Shown one piece after another: positions 37,419 through 45,688 of a stretch of DNA of 64,000 bases. The DNA comes from Brenneria nigrifluens DSM 30175 = ATCC 13028 (GTDB lineage: Bacteria; Pseudomonadota; Gammaproteobacteria; Enterobacterales; Enterobacteriaceae), in contig NZ_CP034036.1 in the NCBI RefSeq assembly GCF_005484965.1, positions 3,844,001 to 3,908,000 of the forward strand. Direction: 5' to 3'. The position numbers and the translations under genes are program-made. The notes under the pieces were generated by a model, which was given only the letters and a program-made list of their open reading frames with translations, searched no databases and was not told the DNA's origin. How positions within the stretch are numbered: position 1 is the first letter of the stretch; each line of letters begins with the position of its first letter.

Positions 37419-37436
37419 CCACCCTGAGTAGGGTGG
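37419..37436 (-). terminator. Hairpin after the PAS-like gene
   Basis: CCACCCT (37419-37425) / AGGGTGG (37430-37436) form a perfect 7-bp stem with a 4-base loop, 46 bp past the stop codon of the PAS-like gene. Only a broken T-run follows on the minus strand. The remainder of 36993-37482 shows only AT-rich sequence and the 11-bp repeats. Confidence 0.4.
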
Positions 37437-37482
37437 ACGCCAACAGTCCGAAGCAGACCAGTTCACACCGCATACCGGGCGT

Positions 37483-37875
37483 TTAACTAGCCAGGTTTGC
37501 GGGTGATTCCATCGGCTCCTGATTCAGGATCAATAAGGACAACACACGATTTTCAACATTCAATTTAGAGAAAGAGAGCGTACCCAGTTGCTTGCGGGTA
37601 AAGCCGTCGGACAGCAGGCCTGAAACCACGCGCGTACTTAAGACGCTGGAATCAGTGATGAAGTCTTGATAAGCGAACTTCACATTAATCGGCAGTACAT
37701 CGTCAATAGAAACTGGCGTGCTCATTTCGGAACGCAGTCCAAAATGGGCATTAAAAGCAGAATTGGCGCAAACCACCTTACACTTCTCGTCAATCACCGC
37801 GGCAGCCCGCCGTTCATTCTGAACGGGTTGGCTAAGCATACCTATGATCTCATTTCGGCCAAATATCAGACTCAT
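37483..37875 (-). CDS. Orphan PAS-like sensory protein
   Basis: A 130-residue protein with a PAS-type core: VQNERRAAAVIDEKCKVVCANSAFNAHFGL resembles the start of PAS domains (a beta hairpin followed by NxAFxxxFG). The rest (DVLPINVKFAYQDFI, FTRKQLGTLSFSKLNVENRVLSLLILN) fits the remaining strands. No output domain, membrane segment or signal peptide is present. It may be a truncated regulator or a partner-type sensor. I do not recognise the family. It stands alone between two long gene-free stretches. Confidence 0.55.
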   Translation of the reverse strand: MSLIFGRNEIIGMLSQPVQNERRAAAVIDEKCKVVCANSAFNAHFGLRSEMSTPVSIDDVLPINVKFAYQDFITDSSVLSTRVVSGLLSDGFTRKQLGTLSFSKLNVENRVLSLLILNQEPMESPANLAS

Positions 37876-38261
37876 TATTCCCTCTGCCTCATGCTATGTA
37901 GAAGACACCATCAAGCGCTGTCAGGCAAGCTGTAGCCCGCAGTAACCCGTTGATAAGCATTCAACCCGCGCCGATTCGCCGGCATAGTGTAATTATCTAA
38001 GTGTTTAGTTTTAGAAACCGAATGTTACTGAATAAAAAACAAAAATATAACAATTCGCTTTTTTAGGTCTGATGGACAAACGCTTTGCTTCTGCTGCTGG
38101 CCGAAAGAACGGCGTTTTGCTCAGCACATCGCCTCGCGCCGCCGATTATCCATACTTATCTGCATGTTGATAATCAGATAAATCCAAATAGCGATGACGG
38201 GTAAAAATATACCTGAAACAGTATTGTCACTATCGGCGGAATAAGAGAGATCTTTATGCCG

Positions 38262-38397
38262 TTTGATCGTAAAAGACGATCAAAGTAAGAATAACAATAG
38301 ATAATATCTATTGAAAACAATAAATTGATCGTTGTTCTCATTGTACTATAGATAATAATTCTTATAATTCTCCTAATTGTGACATATATATCTATTG
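38262..38397. promoter_or_regulatory. Cluster of palindromes in the acs upstream region
   Basis: The 703-bp gap 37876-38578 has no gene. It holds TTTGATCGT/ACGATCAAA (38262-38270/38276-38284), a perfect 19-base palindrome CAATAGATAATATCTATTG (38295-38313) and a third TATCTATTG at 38389-38397. A partial CRP-like half-site TGTGA lies at 38378. These are likely operator elements for acs, which in E. coli is controlled by CRP with FIS and IHF from a long upstream region. No assignment to a protein is made. Confidence 0.45.
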
Positions 38398-38578
38398 ATG
38401 TAGGACGACTTGCGCGTCTATTTACTTATTTCCTGCACATTCAGGGATTATTTAAGTCATTTCTTATCTCTTTTCGCCCATTGCGTGATCCATCGCTCAA
38501 AAAAGAAACAAATGTTGCGGGATTACTACAATTAACTATTTGTTGACATATCCTTAACATGTTTAAGGAGAAGTACAC

Positions 38579-40546
38579 ATGACTCAACATCATAAACATG
38601 CCATACCAGCCGCCATTGCGGAAAATGCCCTGATAAACGCCGACCAATATCAGCAGATGTATCGACATTCCATTGACGATCCTGCCGCTTTCTGGCGTGA
38701 GCAGGGAAAAATTGTTGATTGGATGAAACCTTATCATCTGGTAAAAAACACATCATTTGATCCCGGTCATATTCGGATTCGCTGGTTTGAAGACGGTACG
38801 CTAAACGTGGCGGCCAACTGTCTCGACCGTCATCTGGCCGAACGCGGCGATCAGACGGCGATAATCTGGGAAGGCGACGATGCCAAAGAAAGCAAAAAGG
38901 TTACCTACCGCGAGCTTTACCAGTCGGTGTGTCGCTTCTCTAATGTACTGAAATCACTGGGAATAAAAAAAGGCGACGTGGTCGCCATCTATATGCCGAT
39001 GGTGCCGGAAGCGGCGGTGGCCATGCTGGCCTGCGCCCGCATCGGCGCCGTTCACTCGGTGATCTTCGGCGGCTTTTCCCCGGAAGCCATCGCCGGGCGC
39101 ATTATCGACTCCAGCGCCAGACTGGTGATTACCGCCGATGAGGGCATCCGCGCCGGACGCGTTATCCCGCTCAAGAAAAATATCGATGAAGCGCTGAAAA
39201 ATCCGGGCGTCAAAACCATCGCCAACGTTATCGTTTTCCATCGCACCGGCAAACAGGGGGAATGGCAAGCCGGCCGCGACCTCTGGTGGCACGATCTGAT
39301 CGAACAGGCGGACGATCGCTGTCCACCGGCGGAGATAAATGCGGAAGATCCGCTGTTTATCCTCTATACCTCCGGCTCCACCGGCAAACCCAAAGGGGTG
39401 CTGCATACCACCGGCGGCTATCTGGTGTATGCCGCGCTGACTTTCAAATACGTTTTTGACTATCATCCGGGCGATATCTATTGGTGCACCGCCGACGTCG
39501 GCTGGATCACCGGCCACAGCTATCTGCTGTACGGCCCGCTGGCCTGCGGCGCCATTACTCTGATGTTCGAAGGCGTGCCCAACTGGCCGGATGCCCGGCG
39601 CATGGCGCAGGTGGTCGATAAACATCAGGTTAATATTCTCTACACCGCCCCCACGGCGATCCGCGCCCTGATGGCGGAAGGCGACAAGGCCATTGCCGGC
39701 ACCTCGCGCGCTTCGCTGAAAATCATGGGTTCCGTCGGCGAGCCGATCAATCCGGAAGCCTGGGAGTGGTATTTCAACAAGATCGGCAACGGCAAATGTC
39801 CGATCGTCGATACCTGGTGGCAAACGGAAACCGGCGGTTTTATGATCACCCCGCTGCCCGGCGCGATTGAGGCCAAGGCGGGTTCGGCGACCTACCCTTT
39901 CTTCGGCGTTCAGCCGGCGCTGGTGGATAATCTGGGTAATCCGCAGGAAGGAGCGAGCGAGGGCAATCTGGTGATTACCGACTCCTGGCCCGGCCAGGCG
40001 CGCACCCTGTTCGGCGATCACGATCGGTTTGAGCAAACCTATTTTTCCACCTTTAAAGGCATGTACTTCAGCGGCGACGGCGCCCGCCGCGACGAAGACG
40101 GCTACTACTGGATCACCGGACGCGTCGATGACGTGCTGAACGTATCCGGCCATCGGCTGGGAACGGCGGAAATCGAATCCGCGCTGGTGGCTCATCCCAA
40201 AATCGCCGAAGCGGCGGTGGTGGGCATCCCGCACAGTCTGAAAGGTCAGGCGATTTATGCCTATATCACGCTGAATCACGGCGAAGAACCGTCCAGCGCG
40301 CTGTATCAGGAAGTTCGCAACTGGGTACGTAAAGAGATCGGCCCGATTGCCACCCCCGACATCCTCCACTGGACCGACTCGTTGCCGAAAACGCGATCGG
40401 GTAAGATCATGCGCCGTATTCTGCGCAAAATCGCCGCCGGAGACACCAGCAACCTGGGGGACACCTCAACGCTGGCCGATCCCGGCGTGGTCGAAAAACT
40501 GCTGGAAGAAAAACAGGCTATGAGCGCCCGTCCCCGTCCCCAATAA
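38579..40546 (+). CDS. acs: Acs, AMP-forming acetyl-CoA synthetase
   Basis: Activates acetate to acetyl-CoA through acetyl-AMP. The 655 residues (652 in E. coli) show the adenylate motifs YTSGSTGKPKG (about 264), WWQTETGG and YFSGDGARRDEDGYYWITGRVDDVLNVSGHRLGTAE. The catalytic, acetylation-regulated Lys609 is in PKTRSGKIMRR. AAGGAG precedes the ATG at a good distance. The expected yjcH-actP acetate permease genes do not follow; an rpn remnant does. Confidence 0.97.
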   Translation: MTQHHKHAIPAAIAENALINADQYQQMYRHSIDDPAAFWREQGKIVDWMKPYHLVKNTSFDPGHIRIRWFEDGTLNVAANCLDRHLAERGDQTAIIWEGDDAKESKKVTYRELYQSVCRFSNVLKSLGIKKGDVVAIYMPMVPEAAVAMLACARIGAVHSVIFGGFSPEAIAGRIIDSSARLVITADEGIRAGRVIPLKKNIDEALKNPGVKTIANVIVFHRTGKQGEWQAGRDLWWHDLIEQADDRCPPAEINAEDPLFILYTSGSTGKPKGVLHTTGGYLVYAALTFKYVFDYHPGDIYWCTADVGWITGHSYLLYGPLACGAITLMFEGVPNWPDARRMAQVVDKHQVNILYTAPTAIRALMAEGDKAIAGTSRASLKIMGSVGEPINPEAWEWYFNKIGNGKCPIVDTWWQTETGGFMITPLPGAIEAKAGSATYPFFGVQPALVDNLGNPQEGASEGNLVITDSWPGQARTLFGDHDRFEQTYFSTFKGMYFSGDGARRDEDGYYWITGRVDDVLNVSGHRLGTAEIESALVAHPKIAEAAVVGIPHSLKGQAIYAYITLNHGEEPSSALYQEVRNWVRKEIGPIATPDILHWTDSLPKTRSGKIMRRILRKIAAGDTSNLGDTSTLADPGVVEKLLEEKQAMSARPRPQ

Positions 40547-40655
40547 CCATCCGACCCAGCCTGCAACGCCTCCCGCTAAACCTCACACCGGCTTTAGCAG
40601 GAGACTCAATCTGAAATCACGTGTCCGGCCTAAAATTACTGGAGACTCACGATGA

Positions 40656-40976
40656 ATGACGCCATTTATCAACGGATTGGAAGTAACCCCGACACAGAAA
40701 AGAGCGTTACTGCTTTATATTGTGAAAAGCGGCAACACATCCAGACCAGCAGATTTTATTAAAACAGTGGCTGAGCCGCAGTCAGCGGATCGGGAGGAAC
40801 TCATGACCATCGCTCAGCAACTGAAGCAGATCGGATTTGAAGAAGGTATGAAAACCAGCGCGCGGAATATCGCTCGCGAACTACTGCAAAGCGGAATGGA
40901 AAGCGATCGCGTTCAGCGGATCACCAAACTTTCCGCCGACGAGATGCGGCAATTAATATCATCCGGCGACGAATAA
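40656..40976 (+). pseudogene. C-terminal remnant of an Rpn-family (transposase_31) nuclease
   Basis: About 106 codons with TPTQKRALLLYIVKSGNTSRPADFIKTVAE, REELMTIAQQLKQIGFEEGMK and the C-terminal helical repeat ARNIARELLQSGMESDRVQRITKLSADEMRQL. These match the last third of Rpn/YhgA recombination-promoting nucleases, which are about 300 residues. The PD-(D/E)XK nuclease domain is missing and the frame upstream is broken. Rpn C-terminal parts can be expressed alone from internal starts in E. coli, so residual activity as an inhibitor fragment is possible. Confidence 0.75.
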
Positions 40977-41081
40977 TCGGGTTTCCGTGTTGCGATAGAG
41001 CACCGCGCCGCTGGGCGAGTGCCTGAGTATAACCGATAGTAAAATGTTATCCCGCAACCCGCTGGCCTGGTCATTACAGGG

Positions 41082-41342
41082 TTAACGACCAGCGGCCAGA
41101 GCCGATATAACGTGTTCAGGATCCCGCTTAATAGCACGCAACAAGGCTTTTGCCGGCCCGGTAGGATCTCTACGCCCCTGTTCCCAGTTCTGGAGCGTTG
41201 CAACGTTAACATCGATCAATTTGGCAAACTTGGTTTGAGAAAGTCCCGTTATGTGGCGAATAGCCTTTACCTGAACCGAGGTCACAATGGTCTGTGCCGC
41301 TGGTTTACGCTTACCGTCAATCATCTCATTCATTTGGCCCAT
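41082..41342 (-). CDS. XRE-family regulator, NadS/HigA type
   Basis: 86 residues from MGQMNEMIDGKRKPAAQ. The frame is open 39 codons further up, but that part has no family similarity. The helix-turn-helix VKAIRHITGLSQTKFAKLIDVNVATLQNWEQGRRDPTGPAKALLRAI is typical of NadS-like and HigA antitoxins. No toxin gene is next to it: upstream on the same strand lies the M50/HlyD gene, about 100 bp away, and downstream the rpn remnant. It could be an orphan antitoxin or a regulator of the neighbouring operon. Confidence 0.75.
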   Translation of the reverse strand: MGQMNEMIDGKRKPAAQTIVTSVQVKAIRHITGLSQTKFAKLIDVNVATLQNWEQGRRDPTGPAKALLRAIKRDPEHVISALAAGR

Positions 41343-41442
41343 ACTCTGGGTAGTCGAATGTGGGAAGCAGAGACTGTATAAAAATAAATCACGCTTAGAG
41401 TCTACCCCGGTATACGTCAATGGCGCATAGTCAGAATAATGA

Positions 41443-43620
41443 CTAAAACGACACTTCACGTATCAATACCGCCGAGACCACCTTCCAGCCGCGCGCCAGC
41501 AGGCTTTGCGCTTCGCCGTCCATTACCACCGTACCGGGTAAAACCTGACGCTGGCCGCGGCCGCCGTCGGGCAGCCGCAGCAGCACCCGGTAAACCGCCT
41601 GCTCAGGATGCAGTTTGCGCTGCGCGTCGCTCAGCGTGGCGATATCGCCGCCGTAGGTCGAGGCCAGCTCCGGCACGGCGCTCAAATCGCGGGTGGCGGT
41701 ATGGTCGATATCCGCAATAGTGACAGGCAGCGCGGCACTACCGACGTCACGAGGATAAAAATGACCCCGGCCGCCCGTTCGCAGCCTCTGCCAGTCTTTT
41801 TCCGACACGAAGGCCTCCACCAGCCCGCCGCCCGGTTTGGCAATCACCGCCAGCCATTCTCCCTGCGCCAGCCACTCTCCGGCTGCCAGCGGCACCGCCA
41901 TATCCGCCACCACGCCGCTTATCGGCGCGCGCACCGTCAATTGCGCCGACTGGCGTTGCAGCACGCCCAGCTTTTGCCGGGCGGCGTCTCGTTCCTGCTT
42001 CACCCGCAGGTGTTCGGCCGCCGCTTCTTTATTGAATACCTGAAACGCCCCCTGCCAGTTCAGCGTAGAGATTTGCCGCTCCAACTGCCGCTGTTCATGT
42101 AAAAGCGCGTCGGCCGACAGCGTAAATAGCACCTGACCGGCCTCAACCGGTTGACCGACTTCAACATCAATACGGTCAATCATGGCGGGCAGCGGCATAT
42201 AGAGGCTGCTTTGCTGTTCGGCGCGCAGCAGCGCCGGCGCATACACGCTGCTCTGCCAGGGGATCGCCAACAGCAGCAGCAATACGCAGCCTGAGGTCAG
42301 CGTCACGATCATATTCCGGTTCATACGATAATCCTTACGGCGTTTACTCCATTCACGCAGTTCATTCACCACCGGCATCACCACAAAATAGCCGATTTCA
42401 ACGGCGAACAGCAGCATCCCCAGCAGTTTGAACGCCATGTGATAGACCAGTATGGCGATACCGGTAAACAGAAAGAAACGGTAGATCCACGTACAGAAAG
42501 CGTAACCCGCCAGCGTGCGCCGTAGCCAGCGGGGAAAGGATTCCGGCGCTTCATCCCCCAGCCCGAACAGCCATTCGCGCATTTGCCAGCGGCCGATGGC
42601 GAAGCCGCGGTTTTGCAGGTTAGGGATCTGAAGCCAGTCCGACAGCAGAAAATAGCCGTCAAAACGCATCAACGGACTGAGGTTGATCGCCAGCGTCATA
42701 ATCCAGGTGGTGGTGGCCAGCATAAAGGCCGCACTGCGCAGCATGCCGTCCGGCAGGAAGCTCCAGGCCAGCGTCGCCCAGGCCGCCAGCGTCAGTTCGG
42801 CCGCCATGCCGGCGGCGCCGATCGCCATCCGCTGGCGGCGGCGGGTCAGTTTCCATGAGCCGGAGGTATCGGTATACAGCACCGGCATCATCACTAGAAA
42901 GGCCACGCCCATGGCGGCGACTTTAGCGCCGAAGCGTTTACAGGTATAGGCGTGTCCCAGCTCATGCAGGATCTTGGTAAATACCAGCGTCAGCCCGGCC
43001 AGCGACGCCCCTTCCAGGGTAAAAAAATGCAGAAAAGTATGCTTGAAAGTTTCCCACTGACGCCCGGCCAGAAACAGACCCAGCAGCGCCGCCATCAGCG
43101 TCAGCGTTAAAAAAAACCGGCTGAAAAACGGCGCCGCCCACGGCAGGGTACGTTGCAGAAAGCGATCCGGATGCCACAGCGGAATGCGGAAAAACAGATA
43201 ATTCTTTAGCAGCTTGCGCCACACCGAGGTCTGTGTCGCCGCCAACTGTCGGCCAAACTGCGCCAGCGCCTCATCGCCCGATGCCCGCGTCAGGCTGTTG
43301 GCCTGCAAAAAGCGGCTGAAATAGTGCACGTCGCTATCGTCGATAGTCAGCGGCAACGTCTGGTTCACCTGCGCCACAATTTTCGCCGCCTCCCCCAGCG
43401 ACCAGCGCGACAGCATCGCCATTTCCGCCCAGCCGATGCGGAAAAACAGGCCGCGCAACGGATCCTCCAGCGTCCAGCTTGGCGATCCGTCGCGGTTGGC
43501 GGGTCCGGCATGCAGGATCAACTCATCCCGCAACGGGCTAAGCCGGGGAGGCGCCGGACGCGGGTTCATGTCGTTGACGGCTGACGCGGACAGACCCGGC
43601 ATCGTCACACGCCCAGCCAC
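41443..43620 (-). CDS. M50 zinc metalloprotease fused to a HlyD-type adaptor domain
   Basis: A 725-residue polytopic inner-membrane protein. An N-terminal cytoplasmic part (1-160) precedes about eight helices. The site-2-protease motif HELGH (219-223) lies in one of them, and the third metal ligand motif NLSPLMRFDG (313-322, N-x2-P-x4-DG) in another, so the zinc site looks complete. After the last helix (about 438-455) comes a biotinyl-lipoyl/HlyD part with MPLPAMIDRIDVEVGQPVEAGQVLFTL, a coiled-coil hairpin (about 505-565) and the closing RAPISGVVADMAVPLAAGEWL. The GTG start overlaps the previous gene by 16 bp; ATG 43602 is the alternative. It is last in the exporter cluster. I infer that it processes or energises export of the giant protein. 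Confidence 0.85.
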   Translation of the reverse strand: MAGRVTMPGLSASAVNDMNPRPAPPRLSPLRDELILHAGPANRDGSPSWTLEDPLRGLFFRIGWAEMAMLSRWSLGEAAKIVAQVNQTLPLTIDDSDVHYFSRFLQANSLTRASGDEALAQFGRQLAATQTSVWRKLLKNYLFFRIPLWHPDRFLQRTLPWAAPFFSRFFLTLTLMAALLGLFLAGRQWETFKHTFLHFFTLEGASLAGLTLVFTKILHELGHAYTCKRFGAKVAAMGVAFLVMMPVLYTDTSGSWKLTRRRQRMAIGAAGMAAELTLAAWATLAWSFLPDGMLRSAAFMLATTTWIMTLAINLSPLMRFDGYFLLSDWLQIPNLQNRGFAIGRWQMREWLFGLGDEAPESFPRWLRRTLAGYAFCTWIYRFFLFTGIAILVYHMAFKLLGMLLFAVEIGYFVVMPVVNELREWSKRRKDYRMNRNMIVTLTSGCVLLLLLAIPWQSSVYAPALLRAEQQSSLYMPLPAMIDRIDVEVGQPVEAGQVLFTLSADALLHEQRQLERQISTLNWQGAFQVFNKEAAAEHLRVKQERDAARQKLGVLQRQSAQLTVRAPISGVVADMAVPLAAGEWLAQGEWLAVIAKPGGGLVEAFVSEKDWQRLRTGGRGHFYPRDVGSAALPVTIADIDHTATRDLSAVPELASTYGGDIATLSDAQRKLHPEQAVYRVLLRLPDGGRGQRQVLPGTVVMDGEAQSLLARGWKVVSAVLIREVSF

Positions 43621-44945
43621 ACGCGCAGCGTCGCCAGCGGCTTACGCAGCAGATAGACAATCAGCACCGTGCGCTGACCGTACAGTTTCGCCGTGCCTTT
43701 CAACCCCACGCGCAGTAGCGGATCGTCCTGGGTAAAGCGGGCGCGCAGCCGATAGGCCATAATATTGTCCGGCGTGGGAGCGGAGCGGTAGCCGATCAGC
43801 TCCAGCCGCGCCGGCTGCGCCGAGTTTGGGGCCACGTTCAGGAACAGCCGCACATCAGCGCCCTTCTCCAGCGCGATGGCGTCGGCGGCGGGCAGTTGGA
43901 TCTCCAGTTCGACATCGTGCGGATCGGCAATCATCATGATACGTTCGCCAACCGCCACCGAGCGTCCGATCCAGTCGCTGGCGTCGTCAAAGATCGCCAC
44001 CCCGTCGCGTGGCGAAACCAGTTGCATGCGTTCCAACTGCCGTTGCAGAAAATCCATCTCGCTCTGCGCCTGCTCCCGCCGGCTTTGCAGTACCGCCAGG
44101 CTGGCTTTGCTATTAGCGTCGAACAGCGCCTGTTGCTGCGCCTGCCGGTACTGCGCATCGGCGGTGGCGAACATCTGCCGCGCCGACTCCAGACGGTTTT
44201 CCAGTTCGCGGGCATCCAGCCGCACCAGCGGTTGATTGGCCGCGATCTGCTGATTGGGGCGCACCAGAATATCGTCCACCACCCCGGCCACCGGCGCCCG
44301 CACCATCACCGGACGGTGCGCCACGATCTCCGCCGGCGCCAGTACCGACTGGCGCACCGGCAGCAGCATAAGCAGCGACAGCGCGACCGCGCCCGCCAGG
44401 ATCAGGCGGCGGCGATTGGGGCGGACGTCGGTTTTAGCCCGCCGATTTTTGCCTAAACCAATCCAGGCGTGGGAATAGGCGTCGGCCAGCTTCTCCAGCA
44501 GCACCCGTTCGGCGGGTTGCCACGCGCGGTCGCGCGCCAGGATCAGCACCAGCGGCGTTTCCCCTTGCGGACGCCGCAAAGGCAGCCACAATAAAAACTC
44601 CGGCAGATGTTCCTGCCACAGCAACTGGTCGCTGGCCGGCAGATCCAGCCAGCGTAACGACTGGGTCTGCCGTTGTTCCTGCTGCCACTGGCGGCACAGG
44701 CGGCTGAACTCGCTGCAAAAGGGCGCGTTAGGATCAATCGCCGCCAGCCCGGAAGCGGCGCGCAGCCGCTGTTTTTCACAGTCCCACAGCAGCGCCTGAC
44801 GATATTTCACCAGATTGTGCGTGTCATTAACGATTAAAAACGCCAGCTCTTCCTGCGTTTCCCGCGCTCTGGCGCGGCTTTGCAACTGCAATAGCTCGGC
44901 CAGCAGCGCCAACCGGCTATCCTGCTCGCTCAGGGTTTGGCTCAT
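43605..44945 (-). CDS. GAF-like domain fused to a HlyD-family adaptor
   Basis: A 446-residue protein. The first 165 residues are cytoplasmic and resemble a GAF sensor fold (LIVNDTHNLVKYRQALLWDCEKQRL, then PLRRPQGETPLVLILARDRAWQPAERVLLEKLADAYSHAW). One helix (181-196) crosses the membrane. The periplasmic part has the lipoyl half-motifs APAEIVAHRPVMVRAPVAGVVDDILVRPNQQI and SPRDGVAIFDDASDWIGRSVAVGERIMMI, with a coiled-coil of about 100 residues between them. It overlaps the adaptor gene before it by 4 bp (ATGA). The domain order suggests a cytoplasmic signal controlling the exporter; that is inference. Confidence 0.8.
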   Translation of the reverse strand: MSQTLSEQDSRLALLAELLQLQSRARARETQEELAFLIVNDTHNLVKYRQALLWDCEKQRLRAASGLAAIDPNAPFCSEFSRLCRQWQQEQRQTQSLRWLDLPASDQLLWQEHLPEFLLWLPLRRPQGETPLVLILARDRAWQPAERVLLEKLADAYSHAWIGLGKNRRAKTDVRPNRRRLILAGAVALSLLMLLPVRQSVLAPAEIVAHRPVMVRAPVAGVVDDILVRPNQQIAANQPLVRLDARELENRLESARQMFATADAQYRQAQQQALFDANSKASLAVLQSRREQAQSEMDFLQRQLERMQLVSPRDGVAIFDDASDWIGRSVAVGERIMMIADPHDVELEIQLPAADAIALEKGADVRLFLNVAPNSAQPARLELIGYRSAPTPDNIMAYRLRARFTQDDPLLRVGLKGTAKLYGQRTVLIVYLLRKPLATLRVWLGV

Positions 44946-45688
44946 GGCGCGCCGACGCCTGCCGCGGGCGGGGCAATCTGCGCCACCCCGCTCATCCCCG
45001 GCAGCAGTCCGGCGGTGGATTGGGTGATGCGCCCAAACACTTTGACCGACTGGCTGACCGGCTCCACCGCCGAAGAGATGCGGCTGATTTCAGCCGGATA
45101 GCTCAGCCCGGTTTCATCCAGCGTCACCTGAAAGGCATCGCCCTGCTTTAACCACGCCAGCCAGCGGGACGGGACGATCATTTCCAGCTCGAAGGCGCTG
45201 TCATCGTAAATCGACAGCAGTTCCTTACCTTCCGGCACCGACTCCCAGCGCTTCACTTTGCTTTCCGTCACCCGGCCGGAGAACGGCGCTTTGATGGCGC
45301 AGCGTTGCAGCATGGCGCGGTTGACGCCGCTTTCCGCCTGCGCCATGGACACCGCCGAACGCGCCTGATCCACTTCCGACAGGCTGATCGAATTGAGCTT
45401 ATCCAACCGGTTGGCTATGGCCAGTTTTTTACGGGCGGCATTTTCGGCGGCGGCGGAATAGTTCAGTTTTTCCTTCAGTACCGTGCAGTCAAAGGTCAGC
45501 AGCGTATCGCCCTGTTTGAAGTGTTCGCCCTCTTTTACCGCAATATCCGTCACTTTACCGGCAATTTCGCTGGAAAGCGTGGTGTAACGCAACGCGCTGA
45601 GCTGAACGCGAATATCGCCGTCACCGGCCGCCTGCGCCCACAGGGGCGTCAGCAACGCCCCGGCCAGCAGAAACCGCTGCGCCTTCAT
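44942..45688 (-). CDS. Periplasmic HlyD/MFP-family adaptor
   Basis: A 248-residue protein with a signal peptide (1-20, ending WAQAA). Lipoyl half-motif SSEIAGKVTDIAVKEGEHFKQGDTLLTFDC is followed by a short helical hairpin (about 75-125) and KAPFSGRVTESKVKRWESVPEGKELLSIYDD. It then has beta-barrel and membrane-proximal parts. It is smaller than typical HlyD and lacks a membrane anchor beyond the signal peptide. Its ATG overlaps the stop of the TolC-family gene (TGATG). It probably bridges the inner-membrane proteins encoded next to the outer-membrane factor. Confidence 0.85.
   Translation of the reverse strand: MKAQRFLLAGALLTPLWAQAAGDGDIRVQLSALRYTTLSSEIAGKVTDIAVKEGEHFKQGDTLLTFDCTVLKEKLNYSAAAENAARKKLAIANRLDKLNSISLSEVDQARSAVSMAQAESGVNRAMLQRCAIKAPFSGRVTESKVKRWESVPEGKELLSIYDDSAFELEMIVPSRWLAWLKQGDAFQVTLDETGLSYPAEISRISSAVEPVSQSVKVFGRITQSTAGLLPGMSGVAQIAPPAAGVGAP

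Noticed and set aside
38378..38393. CRP site upstream of acs (TGTGACATATATATCT)
   Set aside because: Only one half-site fits the consensus; the other has too many mismatches to call it.
41343..41459. N-terminal extension of the XRE regulator as a toxin fragment
   Set aside because: The extra 39 residues show no HigB-like or other toxin motif and lack a ribosome-binding site.
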